From NCBI GenBank assembly GCA_012295275.1, contig CM022671.1:34889183-34953182 (forward strand): a stretch of 64,000 nucleotides of DNA, written 5' to 3'. Both the position numbers and the translations under genes were made by a program. Position 1 is the stretch's first letter, and every line of letters starts with the position of its first letter. This document shows positions 12,352 through 26,200 of this stretch, piece by piece. This DNA is from Chrysomallon squamiferum. Lineage: Eukaryota > Mollusca > Gastropoda > Neomphalida > Peltospiridae. The notes under the pieces were generated by a model. The model was not told the origin of the DNA and made no database searches. It saw only the letters and a program-made list of their open reading frames with translations.

Positions 12352-12860
12352 TAGTTATTTTATCATACCGAATATAATGTTTATTCTAAGAATTAGATAT
12401 AGGTCAATGACGTTATAGTGATCCGATATGAGTGTCAGTCAAGGACATTATTGTTTATTCCAGAGTCATGACATTAATTATAGTCATCAGATATGGGTCA
12501 AAGACATTAACTTTTATTTTGGTCTGCAGATAAAGGTCAAACAAAAACCTTAATGTTTATTCCAGTCATGGAGTACAGGTCAAACAAGACATTGATATTT
12601 ATTCCAGTCATCATGTTTAGGTCAAAACCATGATTTTAATTATAATTATCAAGTATAGGTTAAAGACATTAACGTTTATTCTAGTCACCATGTTTAGGTC
12701 AAAGTCATGACGTTAATTCTAGTTATCAGATATTGTCAAACAAGACATTGTCTTTTATGGTAGTCATCAAATATGGGTCAGACATATTATAACGTCAATT
12801 TTAGTCATTAGATGTGGGTCAAACAAAGATATTAACGTTTATTCAAGTCATCTGAAATAA
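12318..12860 (+). repeat. Degenerate tandem repeat across the chitin synthase stop codon
   Basis: About 11 diverged units of roughly 42-50 bp share the order AGTCATCAGATATGGGTCAA, then AGACATTAA, then TTTATTC. The first unit lies inside the coding sequence, where it encodes SSHQIWVKERH and the stop. Later units form the start of the 3' untranslated region. Confidence 0.75.
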
Positions 12861-13913
12861 CTGAAAGAAAATATTCCAGTCAGATATTAATGAACACGGT
12901 CTAATTTGTGTCAGACCATATTGTGCTATAATTGTTATTTAAATGATCTCAAATATACCACATACTGAACTGAATCTAGACAGATAACCAACGGCATTGA
13001 CAATTGTGTTGTTAAATATCTCTGTTAACACGAAACTTCTATAGATCCTATATAGCAAAGTTTACGAGGATACCGAGATATAACAAGTGTCGTTTATTCT
13101 TTAGCCAGCAGTGCTATAAGCTGTGGTTTACCGTAACTAAATACCTTATTATCAGTAAATCCAGCATTTAAATACGAGATTCAAGAGGTGATTTAGACAA
13201 AGCATTAGACACAGACATCTATTTTTTATCACAGGGTTATGATTTGACGTAATACAAATATATGCATAATCGAAATATTTTAACTAATTTTCAGTATTAA
13301 TATTTTTATATTCGCTCTTTTGTACAACATTGCTACTTTTGTGAACAGGTTATTATGCTCCCAGCGCTTACAGATATACAAATTATGTATCATCTTCTGC
13401 TTACGATTTTATTTAAAACTGTGTGCGTGTGCATATGCGTCTGTGTACGCGTGCGAAACTGCTAACGAAAAATAAATAAAATAAAGGAATAAGAAATAAT
13501 GCAGGTACCTCATAAAGAAAGTTAATTGGATACTGAACGGGTTAAAACCTGCAGCCTTTCGAGCATGAAGCAAAGGTTCAAACAGTTCTTAGTTTGTAAA
13601 AAAAAACAAAAAAACTTGACAAACGATGACATTTTATTCCCTCATTTTAACAAATGTAAAAATAAAATATGTAATAAATAATTCATTTAACATTTTTCAC
13701 TGTCTAGATTGTAAGTCCCCTCTTTTTTATCTTTCTTTTTTCCTAACAGAAACCTTTAGACAAATATTTACAGACAGATGTGGTTTTTTTGAATTTTGTA
13801 TTTTAAAGCTTTATGTCTGTCCAGAATTTCATATAGAACAAAATATTAAAACAAAACAAATGAAAGGTGCAGTGATTTAAAAAAAAAAAAAAAATATTAT
13901 AATTTCACAAAAT

Positions 13914-13960
<47 letters not shown>

Positions 13961-16900
13961 TAGGAAAAAAAATGTTAGCAAAAATTTTAGTGGTTATTTT
14001 AATGAAATACTTAGGTTAAATTTCAAAGCGTCTAAATATATTAAACATAATTAATGCAAGCATATCTGTATATTTAATAAATAAAATAGAAAACAAAAAG
14101 AAAAGAAAAAAGTGTCAGTAATATACACTGAGTTTTAAAAGACTGAACAAGTAATTTTGTTTAAACATGTTTAGATGAAAGTTATTTTTATACAAACTTT
14201 TACACACTGGTATTAGGTTGGGGTGAATTTATTTTAAAATTTTCACTTTCTTTCTAGTTTTCTTAATTATTAATTTATTAGTATCATTAGATTAAAAATG
14301 GGCTTCAGTGTATGGAGTTAGCTGTGAGGACAAAAAATGTTAACTTTGAATAAAGGATTCTTATACTTTTCATTACATTTTTAAACTTATATTATTATTT
14401 AAGCAGCCAATATACAGGTGCACATGACATTATATATTTATATACATATAATACACAAAACTGCGTATTCCTTTAACAAATTTGTACATTATCCTAAGGT
14501 TCACATTTGGTTTGAATATTCCATTTGGTGTACATCATACAAACATTTAACACACAAGGCTGGTATTTGGCTAGAGTATTCTTACAAAAAATATAATTAA
14601 AAATACATAAATAAATAAAATAAATAAATAAATAAAATTAAAAATTACAACCTTCACATTTATTTTTCACTGTCAATCAAACTTGTTAAATAACATTTAA
14701 TTTTAGACTGTGTTAAATCCCATGTTGGTCCATGTTAAATCTAAAAAATTTTAAAATAAACATTCAGATCCTTGAAAACTGTAAAATGTTCTAAAAATTA
14801 ACAGCCACTCCACTTTCACTTTTTATGGAAAATTTCTTTAAAATATGCAAATATTTCCTAACATATGTGTTAAAAAACAAACTAAACAAAAAAGCACAAA
14901 AACAAAAACATAAATAATACCCATGTATAAGGCACATTCTGAATTTATCAGTGATAAACTAGTGAGTTTTATATATCTAGCTTCAAGCCATTACAGCTAT
15001 CAGATCCATTTTCAGACAAGACCAACCTTCAACATCAAGCTGGCTTGCAAACAAATATTGCCCATTCTGTGTTAAAACCATGTTGAAAGTAATCTAGCAT
15101 TATGTGATTTATTTCTGACTCATGAAAGAAAAATAATTTTCTTTTTCTTTCTGTTTTTTTAAATTACGAACAGAGCTAAATGAATGGTAGATGACACAGG
15201 AAGGTAAATATTGCACTAAATAAAAATACAGCATTCTCATCAGTAATGTATTTTGTGATTAACAGAAGAAAACCTATGGAAAACCTACCCAAAAACATAG
15301 GATATACACTCACTGGTTTTTCCCAGTCCAAGACTGGGTTTACTGTTTTCAAAAAAAACAATTTAAGGGGCTGTTAAAAAAAATCATATATAAGACTGAG
15401 TTGTGCTGTGTTTCCATTGATGTATCTGTTGCAAACAAAACAAACCATTTACGCCAGACATTTCTGTTCTAGTAGGCAAATAAAATTTTGGCATGTTTTA
15501 AAGTACCACTGATGTCATGAAACTTAACAAAATTAAATGTTTAATCTGACAATTTACCAACTAAAGTTTTTTTTATCGTGATGAAAAATAATGTGACATA
15601 TCATTTTAAAGATTTACTGTGTAATTGCTGAAAACATCAAAATAAAAATCCTCTTTGTAGGAACTAGTCACAAATAATAATAACAATAACAACAACAATA
15701 ATAATAAAAATAATAACAACAATAATAATAAAAATAATAATTGATAATAATAATAATAATAATAAAATTGATAACAATTATGATAAATAATATTAATGGT
15801 AATCAATAATATTATTATTATTATTATTGCTGTTATTATTGTTGTTATTACTATTACAGCAGAAAGCTCTTGTGAAGATATATAGTGCTACACATCAAGA
15901 AATATATATATACAGATGACCCACTCAACACATTTCTAACTTACTATTATATAGTATTGTATCATATTTTATTGTTAAGGACCACAGTGAAAAACAATGC
16001 CCACTCCCACTATGCTGTGAGTTATTTTTTTAATTGCCACAGTTGCAGTAAAAAAAAAAGTTCATGGATATTATCATACAGGGCTTTGTTTCATTCCATT
16101 AAATTTGAGGAAGAGTGATTTGAACAAAAAGGTCCACTACCAAGTAACAAGTGAAACTTGACAACTGAACTAGAATTTGCCACATTCTAAGTTAAAAAGA
16201 TATTAAAACTGAAAGTTCTGTTAGCATGTTAAAACAGGTTGGAAACTTCAAAGAGTTAAAGGCACTCAAACAATAAAATACCAAAAATTAAAGTTTGTGA
16301 TTACTTATTGTATTGCCATAAATAAATAAATCATTAATATATCAGGATATATATATTTTTGTTTGTTTTTCATTATTAATATTCTCATGATGTATTAATA
16401 ATAAAATTAACAATGTAACGTTTATAAAAGAAACTAAAATGTTCAGTGTTTTAAGAAAGTAAAAATAAAATACATATTATGATTTTTCAAATAAAATGGG
16501 ATAAACAATAAACAATAAAAAATACATATAAGAATACAAAGAAAGAGATTTATAATAATAATAATAATAATAATAACAGTAATAACGTTAATGATAAGGA
16601 GTACAAGACCCTGAGTGGAATATTGCATATTATTACCCCTATATATGTAAACAGATGTTTCAACCTAGATGAGAAATAACCCACAAAAAAATGCCTCTGC
16701 CACTAACAACACACATAATGCCTACATTAAAAGCACCTTCTTAAAATCCTCAGGATATACTGATAAAAAATAATGTAATTCATAATTTTACAGTTTACCT
16801 AACAATTCTATATGAAAGATGTCTCTGACAAATAAATAAACAAGGCAAAATGGTAAGCCTCAAATTTATCTGCGTACATTTTATCATATAACTATGTAAC

Positions 16901-17207
16901 AGCACTTTGAAAATAGTTCTTGTTCTAGGAGTGAAAGGGGGTGGGGTGGGGGATATCAAATTTTTTACAAATTAGAGATAAAAAAATAAAATCTGATATG
17001 TTTGTGAAAAAGATGAATAAACCTGAATGAAGCACAGATTTGATTTGTTGTTAAGTGACCTTTTAATGCTAGAAACAGTGGAAAGCATGTAGAAAAAACA
17101 TCCCTTGTTCACCACAACCAAATAAAATGAAAAAAAAAAAAAAAAAAAAAAACTAGTTTTAAAACTTTCAAGAATACACATAAAATACTTTTTAAAGTGT
17201 CCAATGT
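12352..17207. other. Convergent 3' region of chitin synthase and GOLGA3
   Basis: No coding sequence is supported. The left part is the repeat-rich trailer of chitin synthase; AATAAA at 13471-13476 is a possible polyadenylation signal. The right part should hold the GOLGA3 3' untranslated region on the minus strand. Microsatellites: (AAT)n near 13918-13961, mixed AAT/AAC near 15675-15770, and (AAT)n near 16553-16575. Confidence 0.55.
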
Positions 17208-20200
17208 TTATACATGAATGAGATCACCATCAGCCTCCACTGCATCAGTTGCTGTTGCTGTAGTTGTGGTTTCCATCATGGTTGTGTTTGTGATTGTTTT
17301 GACGACTTCTCGAAGCTCGTTCACTTCTGATTCAATAGATCTGTAACAAATCAAAGTATTAAAATAAAAATAGAAAATTTAAATTGATTTAATATATAAA
17401 AAAAAAAAAAGAAGAAATATTTAATCAAATGTTTTTATTTTCATAGAACTACAACAAATGAAAGTAATAAACTACAAAAAATTTAAAACTGATTTAGTAA
17501 TACCAAAAATAAAAGATATTTTACCAAACACATTTTGTGTTTGAAATTACCTATTTTCATAAACCTTTAACAAATAAAAGTATTAAAATATAAAATGTAA
17601 AAATAAATTAATTTAACAATATTAAAAAAATTTAAAAATAATTATTTTACAAAAAGCTTTTAAATTAGAATTTTAAGACAAGAAATACTAGCCTCCAGTT
17701 TTCACTTGAAGTATGTACCACTGTAGTGTGTACATCCATCTGTTTCTGTAGACCACTGATTTCAGCTCGTAGAGAACTTAGACAAGTGTGCAGGTTATCT
17801 AGAGGTCTGAAATACACAGAAACATACACAATGAACAATACACATTTCTACCACAGTTCTGAAATACACAGGAAACATACACAATGAACAATACACGTTT
17901 TTAACATAGGTCTGAAATACACAGGAAACATACACAATGAACAATACACATTTTTACTACAGGCCTGAAATACAGAAACATATATGATGAACAATATCCT
18001 TTTTTTTACTGCAGATCTGAAATACACAGAAATATACACACTGAACAATACACATTTTAACTACAGGTGTGAAATACACAGAAACATACACACTGAACAA
18101 TACACATTTTTACCACAGGTCTGAAATACGCAGGAAGTTACAAAATACAATATAGCCATCACAATTTATAATTTTTTATGTAATGAAGCTCAAGCAACAG
18201 GTACCTGCTTTCCAGAGTTCTTGCTGCTGTGTCTTCCAGCAGTTTTTCTACAGCTTCCAGATCAAGTGGCAGCGGAGGTATCGTGATTGTGTCCTCCATA
18301 TCAACCTGAGTCTCTTTGTCTTCTCCATTCACAGACTCAGAATTCTTCTTCTTCGACTGGAGTTTCTTCGTCAGCTGTTCAATTTGTCCAATATTAGCAG
18401 TTAACTTCATTGTAGATGTTAATACTAGATTTATTCTCACAAGACTGTTTTTACAGGTGATGTAGGAGTCGGTAAAATGAATATTTTCAGACGTTTTCAG
18501 GAAATATGAAGATAATGTTAAATGGATAGATTTGAAAAACAGATTCTGTTTGTCTGCATGCACATGCAAGTATATCTTGTGAAATAATAATTTTTATTGT
18601 ATTTTTAGTCAATGCAGAAATCATTTACAATGTTTCTACTTCTGTAATTTTTCCTCTACCCAAATATTCATTTATTACATTTATCTGAACAAATTCAGTT
18701 TTCAATCAATTCTAACATGCACTGTATCTAACATATGATAAAAAAAAATAATATATTCAGTAGGCTGGATCATAAACATATCTGTCACAACAGCATAAAA
18801 TAATAACAAACTATAAACAAATATTTTCAGGGCTGTTTGCATTTTCAGCATATACCAATCAAAGCTTTCAAAAATGAAAATTATTTCAGTACGAATTAAA
18901 AAATAATAATAATAAAACTAACTTTATGGTAACTGACAGTAGATTTGAGAGCGCTACGAAGTTCAGTAACTCTTGATCTCTGTTTCATCTTCTCCTGACG
19001 TGACGCAGCCAACTCTGCCTGGAGGGCATCCACCTCATCTTGTTTTTCCTGCAGTTAATTAACATTTGACAGTACTCAATGTTTGAAATTCAGAAAGAGC
19101 AAAAAAGATTAAAAATTTGAAAGATATGTAAAAATTAAGGAAAAACAAAAAAAAGGGAAAACTGTCTGGTGTGAGAAAGTGGAATTTATTAATTTTATTA
19201 TTATAATTATTATCTTTTATTTTCTTCTTAAATTTGTTATTATTTGAAACATAAAATTAATAATAAATAAATAAATAATTGCACTAAATATTTTGTTATT
19301 TTTACCTGTAGAGTTTTCTTCATCACTTCAAGTTCTGAATTCTGTCGCTGCTCAGCGAGTTTCATCTGCTCGTGTACTTGTTCAACTTCCTTCACCTTCT
19401 GTGCCAGCTGCCACTGCAACGACTGAACCAACAGACACAACCATTTTAATTCCATCTCAATAAACTACTTGACAGGTTTTTTTTTTAATTATTAGCTAGA
19501 AAAGATTTTCCATATTAATCTATTTCATGACTTTTGCAGTTGTGGCTTGAGCAGGAAAACTTCCTGCACTCTTAATCTCAACAGAAATAGAACCATAAAA
19601 AGTAGCTGACACTACAAACAAACAACACACATTTAACCAAAATTCACAACCAACCTGAATCTGTTCCATAAGCACTGGGTTTCGAGCGAGATTATCAGCC
19701 AAATCTCTCTTCACCCGATCCAACTCATGCTCCAGTGTATGGTTGTGTGCTTCGAGATTAGCGACTTCTGACTGATGAGAAAGAGCGAGCTGGACGACTG
19801 CGCTCAACGTCTGACTGTAACTGTGTCACTTCCTGCTCCTTTGTCTCCAGGTCCTGTTTCAGCTGTTCCTGCTCCTGTCTGATTGTGTCCGTCTGCTTTC
19901 GTAGTCGCTTGTTTTCTGTTATTTTTGTTCCAATCTAAAATATAAGTGGAATGAAAATAACTTTCACAGTTTTTTTAATACTCACTTTTAGACAACAACT
20001 ATACCAAGTATATATATGATATTTCCTTGGGCTTTGCTCATTTCCAAACATTACAGAGCATCATGAACATAAATTCAGAAAGTATTTGATTTAGTTTTTT
20101 CTCATGCACCATCAGTCTAACATTTTAAAAAGCATTTTAATATTTTCATGACTGTTAATAGCAGCCTGGGGATATTTTACCTGCACTGACTGTCCACAAA

Positions 20201-23200
20201 AGACAATATGTTAACAGTTTATTTATCTATTTATCCGTTAAAACATTACATCTTTTCTATTATTAATGTCAGCAAAAAGTTATTCATCTATTACCATTTA
20301 AAACATGTTTTTCAGAAATTCTATTTAACGTCATGAAAACATTATTCATATATTTACCACATAAAAGATATTTTTCAGAAATCCCATCTATCGTCAACAA
20401 AAAGTTATAAAGATCTGACCACTTTCGGAACACAATTAATTTCACTAGTTTTAAAAATACCTGTTTTCTCAGATCTCGCTGACTCTCTTTTTCCTTCTGC
20501 AGAGTCTCCTCCAGCCCCTGGATTCGACTCACATACTCCTGTTCTTTGAGTCCCTGTCCTGATATTGTGTCTCGTAGATGTGTGTGTAGCTCCACTAGAG
20601 ACGACTCCCTCCTTGCTAAAGCTTCTTCTAGCTGACCTACGTGTTCTTTCAGAGCAGAGTTGTTCTGAAGTAAGCCTAACAACCAATAATTATCTCATTA
20701 ATAATAATAAAAATGTAGAAGTCTGTATAAGGGGCTAGATTATTTCTGTAAAATCTAAATTTTTGTCAAACTTTATAAAAAAAAATTACTTAAAAATGTA
20801 TATAAATGTAATTATAAACAATAAAGACTAGAGGTGTAGCATGACACAGTGCAAGCATACGTAGATACAATTTAGTGTTATAATATGATGAAGTTACATG
20901 TTGAATGTATTGTCACTATTACATGTTATTAAAACAACGTAGAAATTGATTTTTCTTTGACCATTTCTTTAAATATTAAATTGTACACTCTGAACATAGT
21001 ATTTACTCTGAATATTGTTTATTGCACACAAACATTTTCTTTCCATCAAAGTAATGTTATTTAGTTTTCCTCATTGGAAATTACAAGGGGTATTTTAACC
21101 TGCAAGTCTTCCTCTTTCTTTTTCTAGTTCCAACTCAAGCTCAGTATACAATGCAGCTTTCTTCTCACTCTCAGTTTGTTTCTCCTGCTGTTCCAGCAAC
21201 TCTTTTTCCAGAGCAGACAACTGTTGTTTGAGGTCATTGATTTCTGCATCTTTGTTTTGCTGAAGGAGACTAAGATGGTTGACTAGTTCATGTTCTCGTA
21301 TTCGAGTTGCTTGCAGCTCTGAAGCAAGAGTCTGTTAAAGAAAGATAATGTTATACAATTAGCATAATAAATTCAAAACCTACAAAACATGGAAACACAT
21401 ACATTATAGGATGATGCTGTTTTTCTCTCTTCTTAAGTGTGCACATTCACAATCAACAATAATTACAGGATTTAAAAGTTACTGCCTCTCAGTGAAATAT
21501 GTATCTATTGCAATATTACAAACTCTGAATGATACATTGACAATACTGAAATAAACAAAATATTATTATTATAAAACAAGTGTTTTAAATTAAAAGATAC
21601 ATTGAAGTATTTCAACTACCTGAAGTTCTTGTTCCATTTCACCCTTCTGTTGTCCAGTGGTAAGTTCAAATTTTCTGTTAGCCATTTCTAGCTCAGTTTC
21701 CAATTTCTGTTTATCCACCAGAGCTTCATTCAACTTGGATTTCAAAGATTCTTTCTCAGCTTCATATGTTTTCTGTCTCTCTGACAGCTCATTCTTCACA
21801 TCCATCAAGTGGTTCTCGAGCTGGGCAACTTTCTCTTCATTCTCAGCACAAAGCTGTTTGCGTTCTCCTTCAGCAAGAGATAATTTTTCTTTTAATCCTT
21901 CAGTTTCTGTAACAAGATGTTGATAACTGTCTGATGACTGTAGCAATTTCATCTCCTGAACCTTCTGATTGTCAGAGACCTCAGAATTCTCTTTGACACT
22001 GTCCAGTTCAGCTGTAACTTTGGTCGTCTCTTCTTGTGCAGTTGCCAGTGTTTTCTGTAAAGTTTCCAGTTTTTCTTTCAAAATGCTGACTTCATTTTCC
22101 AATGAGGCTTTCTGCATCTGCATCTGCTGCACAGCAAGTGATTTCCCATCAAAGTCTCGCTGCATGGTGTCATAGCTTTTGTTTTTAATGCTCAGATCTT
22201 TTCTCAATCTTTCCAGCTCTGTCACAAGTTCTTTTCTGTCCGTGGACATTCTTTCAAGTTCTGCATCTTTCACACCAAGTTCTTGTTTCATCTGTTTGAA
22301 ATTTTTCTCCACTTTACTCAGATCTCCCTTCAGCAGATCAAGGGCACTGTCAACAGCAGCTTTTTCCTTAAGAGCAGAGTTTAAGGCAATTTCTATCGCT
22401 GCTTTCTCTTCTTTCAACTTCAAAACTTCTGTATCCTTAGCTGTAAGGTTTGCCTGAAAGCCTCGCAACTGATTTTCAACCTCAATTAATTTTTGATTCA
22501 GCTCTTCTGCAATTTTGTCTTTTTCTAACATGTTCTCCTCATACAGAGTCAATTTCTTCATCAGCTCCATCTGCTCATTTTCGAGCGAGTAGATCTGTGC
22601 ATGTTTTTTCTTCAAGTTACTCTGGGTTTTGTCAAGCTGGGTTTCAAGATCACTGTTAATCTGCATGAGAAGTGACAAGTGTGACTTTTCATCTTCTGCA
22701 AGCTGAAGTTTTGTGTTAAATGTTTCCTCAATCATGGATCTTTCTCTCTGGATTTCTAAATAAGAGGCTTCCCTTTCCATCATGTCTGTCTCAATGGCTT
22801 CTAGATGCTTAGCTAGAGCCTCTTTCTGTTTCAGAGCTTTCTGCTGGGATTCATTCAGCTGCTGCCTCAATCGACCATTCTCCGTTTTAAGTCTTTCCAC
22901 AATGGTGGTCTGAGACACTGTCTGTGCCTGCAGCATCGTCAGCTCTCTCTGTAACTGTGACCTGACCTCGTGAGCAAGCTGCAGCTGCTGCTGATACCAC
23001 TCTTTACTGTTCATCAGCGAGGCTATGTCACTCTTGACAGCTTTCATCTCTGCCTCAGAATCCACCTTGCTCTGTTGAACTGTCTGCACTTCAATGTACA
23101 GCTCAGCAACTTTGTTCTTCAGTGCCTGGATTGTAATTTCTTTGGATTTCAAATGATCGTGAACATCTTTCATCTTTAGCTGCAGTTTGTCTGTTGCTTC

Positions 23201-26200
23201 TTGTGCTAACTGCAGTTCATCACTGAGCAGTTTTATCTCCTCTATTTTTTCTTCCAACAGTCGCTGAGTTCCAAGTAGTGACTGCTCCAGTATGTCTTTC
23301 GACTTTTTCATGTGTTCCACTTCTTGTTTCAAGGCATCTTTTTCTGGCTCACTTTCTCCGGCTTTCCTAGAAAGAATTTTCAGTCTCAAAGATGCAAGCT
23401 GAGCTTGGAGATCCGCTCTCTCCTGCAGAGTGGACTGGGCCTCACTGGTCAGCACCTCCAGCTGGCCTTCAAGTTTGGCCTTTTCCTTAAGCACCGAACT
23501 GAGCTGTTTTTGTAAATCACTGTTTGAAGATGTGTCAGATATATTTGACTCTTTACTTTGGTTGAATGACAAAGATCTGTTCTGTGCACCAAACTTAGGA
23601 AACAATGGTTCTATATCTGGAAGCACGTATGTCGGTGTTTTTGATTTAACACTGAAAGGTGTAGAACTGCTAATGGGCTGGTTTAAACTAATATCAACTC
23701 CAGAGTCTGAGTGAAGGATATCTGCAGCCAATGGATGCTCAGATCTGTAAGGTATTTCATTCACTGATGAATGTGAGTTTCTAACTTTGTCCTCAGCATC
23801 AAAAGAATCCAGAGACATTTCTGATACAACATCAGAGGAACTGTCATGGTCATTAGAAACGCTTGTGTGTGAAATGTTGTTCATCTTCTGGTTAAATGAC
23901 TTTTCAAGAGATTGCTTACTAACACTATTCTGACTGCCACTTCCTTTCTTTAACTGTTTTTGCTTTGATGGTTTATCAGATTCTGACTTTGCCTCCATTC
24001 GTTTTCCATCTTTAGAAGAAAACCAAGAAGCCTTTTCTTTCATTGTTGTGAGCTGTGCTGCAGGTATTGGGATCAGTTCTGGCATGTCACCTCTATCTTG
24101 TGGTGGCTGCTGATGATTACTGTCCAATGAGATTTTTCTTTTTTCATTCTTTTGACTCGCTTCCAAGTCATCATGAAGATGCATTTTCTCAGATTCCTGT
24201 TTTTGCATCTGTAACACAAATACATAAATAATGAACTGATCCACAACTGTTTGCATCATCTATAGTGAAAAAGTGGTGCAGTAATTTTTTAGTAATCAAA
24301 TATTACAGTAATGAGTCCTGGTTGGTTTTTAGTTTTATAATTTATGGTTAATTTATCTTTTGGCAATTTTATTTTTTAAATTTCTTTTAAATAAAAATTC
24401 AGTCAAAATATTAATAATCAACTTAAAACATAGATACAGAAACAAATGCATTAAAATTACGTTCACACTATGATACAAATAAAGAAACATAAAATAATCA
24501 CTTAGAAGAAACAAAATATTTTCCCCCAGATTTAAGTAAATTATAAAAAGAACAAATAAAATAATTTATTGGTGAGCATTCAGAAAGTATTTAAAATTAC
24601 CTCCTGGCTCTTGGTTTTACTTTCACCAATCATTTTAACAACATCATCAGAGCTGTTTGAAACAGACATCTTCATCTTTTTCTCTGCTTCAGCAACAATC
24701 TGTGCCACGACATCTGGTGGTGCAGGAGCTATGTCTTTTTTACCTGTCCACACAAAAAAATAATTATTTCACACAATGCTCACAGTATTGTTGTAAAATC
24801 TAATAACAAAAGTTTTGACCAAAAATAATAATTATTATAAAAAAATTTAAAAAAAAGAAAAAATTTAAAACCTGCAAATGGGTTGATTTATAATAATTCT
24901 ATTTATTTTTCTTTTCTTTTCTAAATTCTTCAGTTAAAAAAAATAACACAAGAGAAACATCCAACCAATTATAGAGTTTGTATTAGTTTAACAACAAACA
25001 CTAGAGCATACCACTTAATTTTCTGCCATAATTATTGCCTGATAAACACTTCTTTAAAAAAACAAATTGATTAATTTACTGGTAACAGCTACTGACAACT
25101 ATAGCAAGGTTTCTTAATATGATAAACAGGTGAATCTAACAATGGCACTGTAGGAAATACATAAGAGAAAATAGTGACCACACTGAATCTGGAAAGATAT
25201 ATATCATTACACAGATCTTCACCTACAAAACACATTTATATATTCTGTACAGTGTCAACTTACCTATGACAGACCGCTGTAGTCGTAAAGCTTTAGCCAC
25301 AGTGTCAAAAGTATTGCTTCCCTCACCCTCTGCTGCAGACACACTCGTGTCTTTCTTGCTGTCCTCAGATGACATCATCTTAGCTGTTGTGATGGAAGCT
25401 GAAGCTGATGACATCACTGTAGTTCTGCCAATAAATCTGAGTTTCTTGGGAGACTTGATGTGTCTTGAAACAGCACTGGTGTTAGCAGACACCTGGAATT
25501 ACATTAACAGTTGTTTAAATCAAACATTTGTTTTTTTTAAGAGAGGGAACATAATCATAATGTCATTTTTGCTTATTAACATGAAGCAGTGTTGTGTTAT
25601 TATTTCTATTTCTATAACTGTGTTTTTAATGTTCAAATACAGCTTCCAGAACCATATGCTGAACTATGCATGTATTATAATGAGTACACTAGAAAGAGAA
25701 AATATAAGTTAATCAATAATCCACTAACCATGCAGGGTCAAGTTAAATCCTTATCGTAATTCACTTTTACTTGTATCCACTGCTTAGTACATTACTAGCA
25801 TATTACACAAACCTGGTATGTTAGCTGCTATCAAACAAGTGACTTTCTCACCACAGTTGTTCTGCAAACTATTAACACAGTAATGTTAGAACACTTCAAT
25901 GAAGTAAGGCAAACTATTAACACAGTAAGGTTAGAACACTTCAATGAAGTAAGACAATTACAACGATTAGTTTAGGTAACAAACCTGGTTCAGAAATGAC
26001 ACATCCGCTGCGCTGTTTTGAACTGTTGATTCACTGGAACTGCTAGAGTAATAGTCATCGGGGTTGACAAGGAAATGGTCGCTACTGAGATTATGCTGAA
26101 AGTATGCTGCTCCCTGTGCTGTGTTAGCGGAGTAACTTGCTCCTGAAGTAGAGCTGCTCAGAGTAACTGTGGATAATGTGTCGACTGGACTGATGTACTT

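Noticed and set aside
21657-23714. Several plus-strand frames of 60-95 codons opposite the large GOLGA3 exon
   Set aside because: Shadows of Lys/Glu/Gln-rich coiled-coil codons; the minus strand matches GOLGA3.
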